This document shows, one piece after another, positions 41,674 through 51,202 of a stretch of DNA of 64,000 nucleotides (position 1 is its first letter; each line of letters opens with the position of its first letter). The DNA comes from JAUVRX01 sp049664225 (GTDB taxonomy: Bacteria; Acidobacteriota; Thermoanaerobaculia; Multivoradales; JAHEKO01): the NCBI GenBank assembly GCA_049664225.1, contig JBATEX010000213.1, positions 62,001 to 126,000 of the forward strand, written 5' to 3'. The position numbers and the translations under genes were made by a program. The notes beneath the pieces are model-generated. The model did not search any database. It was not told the DNA's origin and saw only the letters and a list, made by a program, of their open reading frames with translations.

Positions 41674-43251
41674 TCAGCTGTAGTTCTTGAGCCGCTCCCA
41701 GACCTCGGTGATCGGAAGCTTCAGGTCGCGGCATACGAAGATGGGTAGATCACTTTCGTAAGGCATGCAGAGTCGGCACGGTACCTGACCTGCCCATTCG
41801 ACACTCTCGAAACTGCTCTCCAGGCCTTCGCGCTCGCCACCCAACACGATGACCACTTCGCCGGTGAAGTGGCGAGGTCCCCATAGCCAGTAACTGTTGT
41901 GAGGGCTGATGGCGTAGGGCAGTCCCAACCCCGGGCCGAAATGATCGATGGCTCCAGCCCGTCCATAGTTCTCGCCGAAAACCGCAGCCACCTCTCGTTC
42001 CTCGGGCGGCAGGGAGTCATAGACTTGAGCGACTGCCGCGGCCTTCTCCTCCCAACCGAACCTGTCGGCGTAGAACTGCGGCAGCTCCGCAAGCTCCTTG
42101 TTCTCACTCGTCGAGGGTTCTATCCCCAGAGTCTCGGCGTAGGCAATGTATGTGTCGACAGGCAGGATCGGAACTACTACTGGCGCCAGTATCAAGCCCC
42201 CGAGCAACAGGATCGCAATTACCACCCTCGCCCAGGCCCGAGCCGGTCGACCCAACCAGCGCTCCAGAGCAACGCCACCGGCGGCAAAGAGAATCGCGTA
42301 CGCCGGAGACAGGTACTCGGCCTTGCTATGACCATTGGCTAGGAGAATCAACAACGAGGCCAGGTAGATCCAACCGAGCATGCGGAATCGACGGCCCGAG
42401 GGACTGAAGAGAAGGAAGATCAACCCTGATCCCCAAACCGGCACGGTGACGGGATTCTGAACGAGGAACTGGTCGAAAACGAAAGTCTGGGCCGACAGTC
42501 CCGAGTACTTGCCAGCGGTGGCATTGCGGATGAACTCCAGATGAGCCATGTCGTGGGTCAGATTCCACCACACGTACGGAAAGAAGAGAGCCAGCGCTAG
42601 AAGACCAGCCAGCCACGGCCATCGCGTCCCCAACCAGCGTCGCTCACGAGTTGCTAGCAGTCCAACAGCTATTCCTGCCCCCAACCAAAGCACGCCGACC
42701 TTGTTCAAGAGCCCAAGACCCACCGCAATGCCGATGAGTGGCCAGTAAGCGGGTTGCCCAGTCCTCAGCAATCGAGCCACCAGAAGAGCGACGGCAGCCC
42801 AGACCAGATGATCGAAGGCGTTCATGGAATACACCGAGTCCATGGCCAAGAAGATGAGGGAAACAAGCGAGGCCAGGCCGGCTAGCAGCTGCGCCCATCG
42901 CCCGCCACCCAGCTCTCGCGTCAACAAGCCGATCAGCAAGACCGTCAGCGACCCGAAGAGTGCTGGCAAGAACCGCAACGCGAAGACGGACTCGCCGAAG
43001 AGCCACGAGTTCGCGGCCAACAGGTAGATCGACAAAGGTGGCTGATCGACGTACCCCAGGCCTAGGTGCCGAGTGCAAGCCAGGTAGTAGAGCTCGTCCC
43101 GGAAGATCCCATACCCACCCAGGATGTTGGTGATCAGATGAATGGCCAGCTTGACCAGGGCGAGTCCGGCGATCAGTCCCAGACAGGCCTTCAAAGCCAT
43201 TGGCTGATCCGTCCCACCGGTCGGCTCGACAAATCTGTCTGTGTCGACCAT
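41674..43251 (-). CDS. GT39/ArnT-like membrane glycosyltransferase
   Basis: 525 residues with about 11 to 12 membrane segments. The first external loop is GGYGIFRDELYYLACTRHLG followed by YVDQPPLSIYLLA, with the catalytic DE pair and QPPL motif of the PMT_2 (PF13231) group; this group moves sugars from polyprenyl carriers to lipid A, proteins or other lipids. The soluble C-terminal domain (ELAELPQFYADRFGWEEKAA, AVFGENYGRAGAIDHFG) is also typical. ATG at 43249-43251, 7 bases after the RND permease stop, so it is the last gene of the RND operon. Confidence 0.83.
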   Translation of the reverse strand: MVDTDRFVEPTGGTDQPMALKACLGLIAGLALVKLAIHLITNILGGYGIFRDELYYLACTRHLGLGYVDQPPLSIYLLAANSWLFGESVFALRFLPALFGSLTVLLIGLLTRELGGGRWAQLLAGLASLVSLIFLAMDSVYSMNAFDHLVWAAVALLVARLLRTGQPAYWPLIGIAVGLGLLNKVGVLWLGAGIAVGLLATRERRWLGTRWPWLAGLLALALFFPYVWWNLTHDMAHLEFIRNATAGKYSGLSAQTFVFDQFLVQNPVTVPVWGSGLIFLLFSPSGRRFRMLGWIYLASLLILLANGHSKAEYLSPAYAILFAAGGVALERWLGRPARAWARVVIAILLLGGLILAPVVVPILPVDTYIAYAETLGIEPSTSENKELAELPQFYADRFGWEEKAAAVAQVYDSLPPEEREVAAVFGENYGRAGAIDHFGPGLGLPYAISPHNSYWLWGPRHFTGEVVIVLGGEREGLESSFESVEWAGQVPCRLCMPYESDLPIFVCRDLKLPITEVWERLKNYS

Positions 43252-43258
43252 CTTCGGG

Positions 43259-46200
43259 TCAGCTACTTCGATCCAGCAGGCTGTAGACCGCCGGAATGAT
43301 GAGCAGGGTCAAGGCTGTGGAAGTTACCAGGCCCCCAATGACGGTCAATGCCATGGGGCTGCGGAGCTCACTTCCTTCACCAAGCCCCAAGGCCATGGGA
43401 AGAAGGCCCAGCACCGTGGTCGCCGTCGTCATGAGAATGGGTCGTAACCGCACTTCGCCGGCCTGCCGCAGTGCCTCCAGCTTGGAGGCACCTTCCCGGC
43501 GCAACTGATTCGTGTAATCGACGAGGATGATGGCGTTGTTGACGACGATTCCGGCCAGCAGTATCGCCCCGATGAGCACCACGATGGAGACCGTCGTGTC
43601 GGTCGCGTAGAGCGTCATCAGCAGACCGATGAGGGCGAACGGGACACTGAAGAGGATGACGAAAGGATGCAGCAGCGACTCGAACTGCGACGCCATCACC
43701 AGATAGACCATGAAGATGGCCAGGAGAATCGCCAACCGCATGCTGGCGAAGGAGGTCTCCATCTCCTGTCGCTGACCACCGATCCGCCATTCGTAGCCGC
43801 TCGGCAGACTCATCTCTTCCAAGGCAACCGCGATCTGCTCCGAGACGGTTCCCAGATCGCCGCCGGCGAGATTCGCGGTCACCAGGGCCACCCTTTCACC
43901 CTCCGAGCGCCGAATCTCGGCTGGGCCCTCGACCTCCTCGACAGTCGCCACAGCCCCAAGGGGAATGGCGGTCTTGCCGCTCTGGTGGACGGTCAGCTGA
44001 AGCAGGTCCTGCGTGCTGTCGCGATACTGCTCCTGCGATCGCATGCGGATGTCGATCTTGCGGTCCTCACGCTGGATATCGGTGGCAATGGCCCCTTGCA
44101 CCTTGGATCGAACCACGGGTGCCACTTCGCCCAGGGTCAAACCCAACGTCGCGAGTCGCTCCCGGTCGAAAGTGATCTGCAGCTCGGGATTGCCGCCCTC
44201 GGTCGAGGACTTGATGTCCGTCAGACCTTCGATCTCAGACATTTGCTCGACCAGCCGATCGGCCAACCGGTCCAGGAGCCTCAGATTGTAGCCCCTGATC
44301 TCGACCTCGATCGGCGTCCGAAAACTGAAGTAGGAAGGCCGGCCAAACCGATAGGTCATCCCCTCCTGACGATCGAGGGCATCACGCAAGTCGGCCATGA
44401 CCATCTCTTCGCGCTGCCTCGACACGGGAGGGTTGATGGTCAGCGTCAGCTGTCCGATGTTCTCGCGACGCTCACCCGCGGCACCACCCTGCTCGTTCGA
44501 CGCCCCCGAAATGGAGTAGACCGAGGTGACGTCTTCCATGCCCATGCTGACGGCCTCCAGGCTCGCCATGCGACGCTGGGTCACATCCAGATGGGTTCCC
44601 GGCGGCAACTCGGTGTTGACGAAGAACTCACCTTGGATCAGCTCCGGAATCAGCTCCCTGCCGAGCTTCGGTATCAGGAGAAGACTGCCGATCAGCAGGA
44701 CGAAGGCGATAGCAACGGTCGCTACTGGGTGCCGCAGCACCCTGTCGAGCAGGCGGGCATAGACGGCGGCCACCCAATCGAAACCACGCTGGAACAGCGC
44801 CAAGGGAATCGCTGTCAGCCAACCGAGCAGGCGGCCCAGGAGTCGACCAACAGCCTTCAGTCCTGAGGCCATCAGAACGGTCAAAAAGAATGCAGCGTTG
44901 CCGACCTTCCTCGAGAGGCCCGATCGCCGCTCAGTGCCTTCTTGGTTTTCGCTTGCCGCCGCCGGAGGGGTGAAATCCCTCGACGCGAGCATCGGAATGA
45001 CCGTCAGCGCCACGAGGAGCGAGACGACTAAAGAAAAGGCGACTGTCATGGCCTGATCGCCAAAGAGCTGACCCGCCACCCCCTCCACGAAGACGATTGG
45101 TACGAAGACGCAGATCGTGGTCAGCGTGCTGGCGATGACCGCCCTCGCCACCTCGGAGGTCCCAGCCTGAGCGGCCTCGATCTCGTCCATGCCCTCATCG
45201 CGTCGACGCTGGATCGACTCCAACACCACGATGGCGTTGTCCACCAGAAGACCTACCCCTAAGGTCAGACCGCCAAGCGACATGATGTTCAGGGAGATCC
45301 CCGAGACGTACATCAAGAAGAAGGTGGCGATGACGGAGATCGGGATGGCGAGGCTGATGATGAGTGTCGTCTTCCAACTGCGTAGGAAGAGAAAGAGGAC
45401 CAGAATGGCCAGCAGTCCTCCGTAGAGGGCCGTCCGCAGCACCTCGGACACCGATTGACGGATGTAGCGGGCCTGATCGGTGACGATCGTGAGCTGCAGG
45501 CTGGGGTCGAGTTTCTGCAACCGCTCCCGCAAGTTGTCGAGACTCGCCGTCACCGCATCCGAGACGGTGACCGTATTCGTGCCACCCTCCTTGTAGATCG
45601 CGACTTCGACGCTCTCCTGGCCATTGATCCGAGTGATGATCTCGCGTTCCTTGTGACCCTTGAAGACCCGTGCCACATCCTCCAGCGTCACTATGGCGCC
45701 TTGCGAGCTGTCGATCACCAGCGCGTTCATATCTTCGGGCCGTACGAACTCGTTGACGGTTCGCACCAGGAATTCGGTCTGACCCTCGCGCAGTCGCCCG
45801 CCCGTCAGATTGATGTTCTCTTGCGCCAGGCGACTGAGCACCCGATCGGCCGAGAGACCGAGATTGGCCAGTCGGCGATCATCGAGCGCGACCTGGATCT
45901 CCTCCTCCAACCCGCCACTGACCACTACCGCCGCCACACCCTCGATCCGCTCCAACGCCCGCTTGACCTGTTCCTCGGCAACCAGACGCAAGCGCACCAG
46001 GTCGCTTCCTCCCGAGAGTCCCAGACGAAGAATGGGATCGAGAGAAGGGTCGAAACGCAGCAGGAGCGGGCGATCGGCATCCGCCGGGAGTTGCAACACG
46101 TCGAGGCGCTCCCGCACATCGAGAGCCGCCAGATCCATGTTGGTGCCCCAGCTGAACTCGAGCGTGACTTCGCTGACGTCTGTGCGCGAGCTGGAGATCA

Positions 46201-46471
46201 CCCGCACGACGTTGTTCACCACACCGACGGCGTTCTCGACCGGGCGGGTGATGAGGCTCTCCACCTCGATCGGTGCGGTCCCTTCGAAGGTCGTCTGAAC
46301 GGTGAGGGACGGGTAGTTGATGTCCGGCAGCAGATCGGTGGCCAGCTGGCTGAAGGCCACGAGGCCGAAGACGACAGCGGCAGCCGCGAAGATGATGATG
46401 CTGACCGGCCGGCGGGTCGAGAACTCGATGAGCTTCAAGTCAGGGCTCCGGATTGGAGTCTCGGGTCGCAT
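43259..46471 (-). CDS. HAE1/MdtB-type RND efflux permease (second)
   Basis: 1070 residues. The start LKLIEFSTRRPVSIIIFAAA is the usual RND entry, ATDLLPDINYPSLTVQT the first-loop signature. TM4 reads TLGVGLLVDNAIVVLESIQR; the Asp in VDN is the proton-relay residue of HAE1 pumps. Two six-helix halves are evident; a longer linker (residues about 495-545) is unusual. It lies 43 bases after the adaptor gene. It pumps hydrophobic compounds by family. Its gene order suggests shared use of the adaptor with the other permease at 47911-51024. Confidence 0.92.
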   Translation of the reverse strand: MRPETPIRSPDLKLIEFSTRRPVSIIIFAAAAVVFGLVAFSQLATDLLPDINYPSLTVQTTFEGTAPIEVESLITRPVENAVGVVNNVVRVISSSRTDVSEVTLEFSWGTNMDLAALDVRERLDVLQLPADADRPLLLRFDPSLDPILRLGLSGGSDLVRLRLVAEEQVKRALERIEGVAAVVVSGGLEEEIQVALDDRRLANLGLSADRVLSRLAQENINLTGGRLREGQTEFLVRTVNEFVRPEDMNALVIDSSQGAIVTLEDVARVFKGHKEREIITRINGQESVEVAIYKEGGTNTVTVSDAVTASLDNLRERLQKLDPSLQLTIVTDQARYIRQSVSEVLRTALYGGLLAILVLFLFLRSWKTTLIISLAIPISVIATFFLMYVSGISLNIMSLGGLTLGVGLLVDNAIVVLESIQRRRDEGMDEIEAAQAGTSEVARAVIASTLTTICVFVPIVFVEGVAGQLFGDQAMTVAFSLVVSLLVALTVIPMLASRDFTPPAAASENQEGTERRSGLSRKVGNAAFFLTVLMASGLKAVGRLLGRLLGWLTAIPLALFQRGFDWVAAVYARLLDRVLRHPVATVAIAFVLLIGSLLLIPKLGRELIPELIQGEFFVNTELPPGTHLDVTQRRMASLEAVSMGMEDVTSVYSISGASNEQGGAAGERRENIGQLTLTINPPVSRQREEMVMADLRDALDRQEGMTYRFGRPSYFSFRTPIEVEIRGYNLRLLDRLADRLVEQMSEIEGLTDIKSSTEGGNPELQITFDRERLATLGLTLGEVAPVVRSKVQGAIATDIQREDRKIDIRMRSQEQYRDSTQDLLQLTVHQSGKTAIPLGAVATVEEVEGPAEIRRSEGERVALVTANLAGGDLGTVSEQIAVALEEMSLPSGYEWRIGGQRQEMETSFASMRLAILLAIFMVYLVMASQFESLLHPFVILFSVPFALIGLLMTLYATDTTVSIVVLIGAILLAGIVVNNAIILVDYTNQLRREGASKLEALRQAGEVRLRPILMTTATTVLGLLPMALGLGEGSELRSPMALTVIGGLVTSTALTLLIIPAVYSLLDRSS

Positions 46472-46514
46472 CGGAGCCGGTCGGCCGCCGACCGAATACG
46501 GTGGCTCAGACCCG

Positions 46515-47858
46515 TCACTCCGGCTTCTGTGCGGCCTGGCCGCCAGCTCCCCCGATGCGCTCCTCGATCTGCTCTTCGCTCAAGCCGCGCGTTCGCATGA
46601 TCTCCTTGGCCCGCTCCAGCTGCTCCGGCGTCATCCGAGAAAAGTCGGGTCGGCCTTCGGGTCCACGCGGAATATCGCCGAAGGCGGACTGCGGCCCGGC
46701 ACCTGATGCGGCGTCTTGGGGCTCAGACGCGTTGCCTTCGCCGAGGCCTGACAGGATCTGGATGGGAGTGCCGTCGCTCAGCCCGTCTTGTCCGACGACG
46801 ACGATCTCCTCTCCCTCGGAGACTCCACTCAACACCTCGACGAAGTCACCTTCCTTGAATCCCAGCTGAACCTCTCTGCGAGAGGCGGTATCCCCTTCCG
46901 CCACGTATACGGTGTCGCCGATGCTCTCCAAGGAGAGGGCCGACCGGGGAACGACCATCGCCCCCGATCGGGTCTCTGTCTGGACAAAAGCCCGAGCGAA
47001 CATCCCTGGCCTCAGTCGACCCTTCGTCTCCACTTCCAGACTGACTCGAACGGTACCCGTCGCCGCATCCACGACAGGTCGAATGCGAAGCACCTTGGCG
47101 GGGAATCTCTCTTCGGGCCAGGCCTCCAGATTCAGATAGGCTGACTGGCCGATTCGGACCTTCGGGATATCCCGTTCGGGAATCTGGATCGGGCAGAGCA
47201 GGGGGTCGAAATCCGAGATGCGAAACAGCGGCATCCCAGCATTGACCTGCTCGGCGTAGTGAATGTAGCGCGCCACGACGAGGCCCGCAAACGGCGCCCC
47301 GATCTCGGTGTATCCGAGCTGGATTCTGTCCGACTCCGCCTGGGCCCGCGCCGTCTCCAGGCGAGTGACGACCTGGTCGTACTCCTCGGGGCTGATGAGC
47401 TGGTTCTCCTTCAGCGATTGGGCGCGTCCAAAGACCTGTTCGGCCTCTTGCAGGGTGGCTCGCGAGATCTCGGCCCGCGCCCGGAGCTCTGAATCGTCCA
47501 GTCGCGCCAGAATCTGGCCCTTGGCCACCTGCATCCCCTCCTCGACCCTCAGGTCTACGACCGGAGCCGTGACTCGCGCCACCAGATCGACCTCGTTCTC
47601 CGCTTCCAAGGTGCCGTTGGTCTCGATATACGACGAGATGCTCCGTCGCTCCACCTTGGCGACCTCTACCGGCACGGCCGCCGCGGGCCGGCCTCCTCCC
47701 GGGCCACCAGCGTGACCCGCAGAGGCGCCTGGCTGTCCGGAGGGCCGGCGGGCGTCGCCCTGCTGGCTCTCCGAGTCCCCTTTGGAACAGGCCAGCCATC
47801 CCGCGCAGACGAGAGTCATGGCCAGGAAGATCGTTGGCAGCTGCCTTTGCTCGAACAT
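46515..47858 (-). CDS. RND periplasmic adaptor (membrane fusion protein)
   Basis: 447 residues. N-terminus LPTIFLAMTLVCAGWLACSK with a lipoprotein-like Cys. The adaptor core is clear: SSYIETNGTLEAENEVDLVA, VDLRVEEGMQVAKGQILARL (lipoyl half), helical hairpin, then YTEIGAPFAGLVVARYIHYA and GQSAYLNLEAWPEERFPAKV (beta-barrel). The 60-residue C-terminal tail is rich in Gly, Pro and acidic residues (MTPEQLERAKEIMRTRGLSE), beyond the usual end. It is the only adaptor in this operon, flanked by two permease genes; no TolC gene is near, so the channel must be encoded elsewhere. Confidence 0.9.
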   Translation of the reverse strand: MFEQRQLPTIFLAMTLVCAGWLACSKGDSESQQGDARRPSGQPGASAGHAGGPGGGRPAAAVPVEVAKVERRSISSYIETNGTLEAENEVDLVARVTAPVVDLRVEEGMQVAKGQILARLDDSELRARAEISRATLQEAEQVFGRAQSLKENQLISPEEYDQVVTRLETARAQAESDRIQLGYTEIGAPFAGLVVARYIHYAEQVNAGMPLFRISDFDPLLCPIQIPERDIPKVRIGQSAYLNLEAWPEERFPAKVLRIRPVVDAATGTVRVSLEVETKGRLRPGMFARAFVQTETRSGAMVVPRSALSLESIGDTVYVAEGDTASRREVQLGFKEGDFVEVLSGVSEGEEIVVVGQDGLSDGTPIQILSGLGEGNASEPQDAASGAGPQSAFGDIPRGPEGRPDFSRMTPEQLERAKEIMRTRGLSEEQIEERIGGAGGQAAQKPE

Positions 47859-47910
47859 GCCTATCTCCAGCGGTGCTGTGCCCGGTAGTCCAGCGAGACG
47901 AAGTCCGGCA

Positions 47911-50900
47911 TCATACCGCCTTGACCACTCGCTCGAGGAAACGGGTGAAGTCGTCGACGAGGGAGTAGATCGTTGGAATGATGATCAGGGTCAAGAAGGT
48001 CGATGTCGTCAGCCCACCCACGATAATCAATCCGATGGGTGCCCAGGTCGCCGCCCTGCCCTCGACGGGCCCGAACCACTGAGGAAAGAGGAACGGTGCA
48101 ATCATCGGCATCAGACCTAGAATGGTCGTCACGGCAGTGATCAGGATCGGACGCAGCCGGTGCTGGCCGCCCTTGACGATAGCCTCGGTACGGCTCATGC
48201 CACTGAGCCGTAAGAAGTTGATGTGGTCGATGAGGACGATGGCGTTGTTGACGACCACTCCCAGCAGGACGATCAGACCCAAAATGGTCATGGTCTCCCA
48301 GGGCTGATTGGCGAACTTCATCACCAGGCCGACACCCAGCAGGGCGAAAGGCACCGAGAACATGATGGTGAGGGGCTGGGTGAAGCTCTCGAACAGGGCC
48401 GCCATCAGCATATATACCAGAGGCAGCGCGAAAAGCAGTGCGAAAAGACCACTGTTCTGATCCTCTTGCATATGCCGGTTCCAGCGCCCGAAGCTCCACT
48501 CATAGCCCGGCGGCAGCGCGATCTCATTCATCATCCTGGTGATCATGCCCATGGCGGCGAAGGAGGCTGTCGGGTCGGTGGTACTGGCAGAGACAGAAAC
48601 CTGCGCTAGGTGGTTCTCGCGTTCTATGCTTCGCGGCCCGGCGACGAACTCGAACTCGGCCACCGCGCCCAGAGGCAGCGGTGCCGAAGCGGCGAAGACC
48701 GGCACGTTCTTGAGCTGGTCCAAGGTCTCACGGTCTTCTTCTCGATACTGCATCACCAGCTCGACCTCGCGCTCGCCCGTCTTGAAGTGGCTGACGGCCC
48801 GGCTCGACAGGGCATTGTTGACCGTGGCCGCAACAGCTCGGCTCGACAACCCAGCCTGCATGGCACGATCACCGGATACCCGCACCTGGATCTCTTCGTC
48901 ACCACTCTCGAGAGAAGTGTCGACGTCCCGGATCATGGGCAGCGCAGCGAGGCGATCCGCCACTTGCTGGCTCAGGAACTCGAGGACAACCGGGTCGTCG
49001 CCCATGAGCTCGATCTGGATGCCTGACGATCCATGGCGACCCTGGCCGGCGGCAATCCGCAGATCGACACCAGCCTTGACCGGCAATAACTCCCGCAGAC
49101 GCTCCCGGACGTCACCGGTGGTCAGGTCGCTTTCGTCTTCGTCCAGCAGGTAGATATCGAACTGCCGACTGCGCCTCCATCCCGCTCTGGAGCGTCCCGT
49201 GCCACGATCGAAGGCGTAGCTGATGTCGGCGATATCGAGCTCTTCCCGTCGCGAATCTAGAAGCGTATAGAGAGTCTCGTAGAGGACCGCCGTCTGCTCC
49301 GGAGAGTATTGCCTCGGAGTATCCACCTTGAGAATGACTTGTCTCTCCAGAGAGCGACTCGAGAAGGAGCGCTCGATGGTCGTAAAGAGGTGGACAACAC
49401 CGGCGAACATCGCCACGATCGAGAGGACGAACAGGAACCGGTGGCGAAGAGTGAAGTGGAGAACCCAACCATAGGAGCCCGTCAGGCGGTCGATGAACCG
49501 TGAGGGTCTCGACTCCTGTGCCTTGAGCAGCGGTACCGCTGCCATCGGCACCACGGTCAGCGCTACCAACAGAGAGGCGACCATCACGATGCAGACGGTG
49601 ATTCCGATGTTCTCCATGTAGAGCTTGAACCGCCCGCCGGTGTTGAGGAAGATCAGGGGCAAGAACACGCAGATCGTGGTGACGGTCGAGGCCAGAATCG
49701 GCAGGGCCACCTCGGACGCACCGTAAAGCGCAGCCGTGCGCGAGTCTTCACCGAGCTCATTGCGGTGGCGAAAGATCGACTCGATCACGACGACCGAATT
49801 GTCGACCAACATTCCCAAAGCCAACATCAGGCCGGCCAGGCTCACGACGTTGAGCGTGATGTCCGAAACACCGGCCTGTCGCATCAAATACATGAGGACG
49901 AACGTGGCGATCACCGAGATCGGTATAGCCAGGGCTACCAAGGCGGTGGTGCGAAAGCGGCGGAGAAAGAGGTACATGGAACCGATGGCCAGAAGGCCAC
50001 CGATAAGCCCCGCATTGCCCAGCTGGCCCAGGCCCTTGCGGACATCGACGGAAGCGTCATTGAAGATGTGGTACTCGAGGCCGGCCGCTTCTGGCAGCCG
50101 GCTGATGGCTTCGAGCTCCTCCTTGGCACGATCGACCACCGCCAGAACGTTGGCACTAGAGGTCTTGTTGATGAAGACCGTGACCGCCTCCCGACCGTTG
50201 AGGTAGTTGAACTGCTCCTGTTGAGGCAGTCCATAGACCACCTCGGCGACATCCCCCAGACGCAAGCCTTCCCCGTTCAAGGGCAGGCCTCGAATCTCTT
50301 CCGGAGTCTCGAACTCGCCGACGCTCCGAACCAACAGCTTCCGACTCCCCTCTTTGATGTCGCCCGCCGAGACGTTGAGGTTGCTGTCCCGCAACAGGGA
50401 CACCAACTCCCGCACATCCACTTTGTGTGCTTGCAGTCGATTCGGGTCGAGAAGGACCTGCAGCTCGGGTGTCCGGATGCCACTGACCGAGACTTGGGCC
50501 ACGCCTTCGAGGCGCTCGAGACGCCTTTGAAGCACGCTCTCGTTGAAGTCGTAGAACCGCTCCACCGGCCAATCGGCGCTGATGTCGAAACGCAAGACCG
50601 GGATGTCGCTTGTCTGAAAGCGTCGGATATTGACCCGCTCAAGATCATCGGGCAGTAGATGGCGAGCTCGATCGACACGATCCCGAACATCGACCGCCGC
50701 CATATCCATGTCGGTACCGTCGACGAAAGACAGCGTGATGCGGGCACTGTCCGCAGCAGCGTTGGCCGACATCGTGTCGATACCGTTGATGGTGCCAAGC
50801 GCATCTTCGAGAGGTCGAACCACCAGCCGCTCCACCTCCTCTGGCGACGAGGAGCGATAGGGAGCGATCACCGTGATGTTGGACGACGAGAAACTGGGCA

Positions 50901-51024
50901 GAAATTCGAGAGGCAGGCGAATCAGCGACAGCCATCCGAGCACGACCACACCCAGGATGATCATGCCCATGGTGACCCTGCGCTCGACTGCGAAACGTAC
51001 GATGGGATTGAGTCTCATTTCCAT
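47911..51024 (-). CDS. HAE1/MdtC-type RND efflux permease (first)
   Basis: 1037 residues. RLNPIVRFAVERRVTMGMII and PLEFLPSFSSSNITVIAPYR open the protein; TM4 reads MLALGMLVDNSVVVIESIFR with the VDN Asp. The second half shows SVPFALLGVGLVMKF and VLLGVVVNNAIVLIDHINFL. It is the first gene of the operon: permease, adaptor, permease, GT39. Start could be the first ATG (51022-51024) or the third codon. The two permeases differ in length and sequence, as in the heteromeric MdtBC/MuxBC pumps. Confidence 0.92.
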   Translation of the reverse strand: MEMRLNPIVRFAVERRVTMGMIILGVVVLGWLSLIRLPLEFLPSFSSSNITVIAPYRSSSPEEVERLVVRPLEDALGTINGIDTMSANAAADSARITLSFVDGTDMDMAAVDVRDRVDRARHLLPDDLERVNIRRFQTSDIPVLRFDISADWPVERFYDFNESVLQRRLERLEGVAQVSVSGIRTPELQVLLDPNRLQAHKVDVRELVSLLRDSNLNVSAGDIKEGSRKLLVRSVGEFETPEEIRGLPLNGEGLRLGDVAEVVYGLPQQEQFNYLNGREAVTVFINKTSSANVLAVVDRAKEELEAISRLPEAAGLEYHIFNDASVDVRKGLGQLGNAGLIGGLLAIGSMYLFLRRFRTTALVALAIPISVIATFVLMYLMRQAGVSDITLNVVSLAGLMLALGMLVDNSVVVIESIFRHRNELGEDSRTAALYGASEVALPILASTVTTICVFLPLIFLNTGGRFKLYMENIGITVCIVMVASLLVALTVVPMAAVPLLKAQESRPSRFIDRLTGSYGWVLHFTLRHRFLFVLSIVAMFAGVVHLFTTIERSFSSRSLERQVILKVDTPRQYSPEQTAVLYETLYTLLDSRREELDIADISYAFDRGTGRSRAGWRRSRQFDIYLLDEDESDLTTGDVRERLRELLPVKAGVDLRIAAGQGRHGSSGIQIELMGDDPVVLEFLSQQVADRLAALPMIRDVDTSLESGDEEIQVRVSGDRAMQAGLSSRAVAATVNNALSSRAVSHFKTGEREVELVMQYREEDRETLDQLKNVPVFAASAPLPLGAVAEFEFVAGPRSIERENHLAQVSVSASTTDPTASFAAMGMITRMMNEIALPPGYEWSFGRWNRHMQEDQNSGLFALLFALPLVYMLMAALFESFTQPLTIMFSVPFALLGVGLVMKFANQPWETMTILGLIVLLGVVVNNAIVLIDHINFLRLSGMSRTEAIVKGGQHRLRPILITAVTTILGLMPMIAPFLFPQWFGPVEGRAATWAPIGLIIVGGLTTSTFLTLIIIPTIYSLVDDFTRFLERVVKAV

Positions 51025-51202
51025 TGCCTACTTCAGGAACGGACTATCCTCCTCCGCCACCAGTGTCGAGTCAACTCTCAAGCGGCCTCTCTACACCTAT
51101 CCCGCACAAATGCAACACCCGCGACGAGACGTTCCTGCGCCCGAATCGAGGTGAAATCGACACAACGCGCAGAACGCTGCTCTTCAGCGGCTACCCCGAG
51201 GC

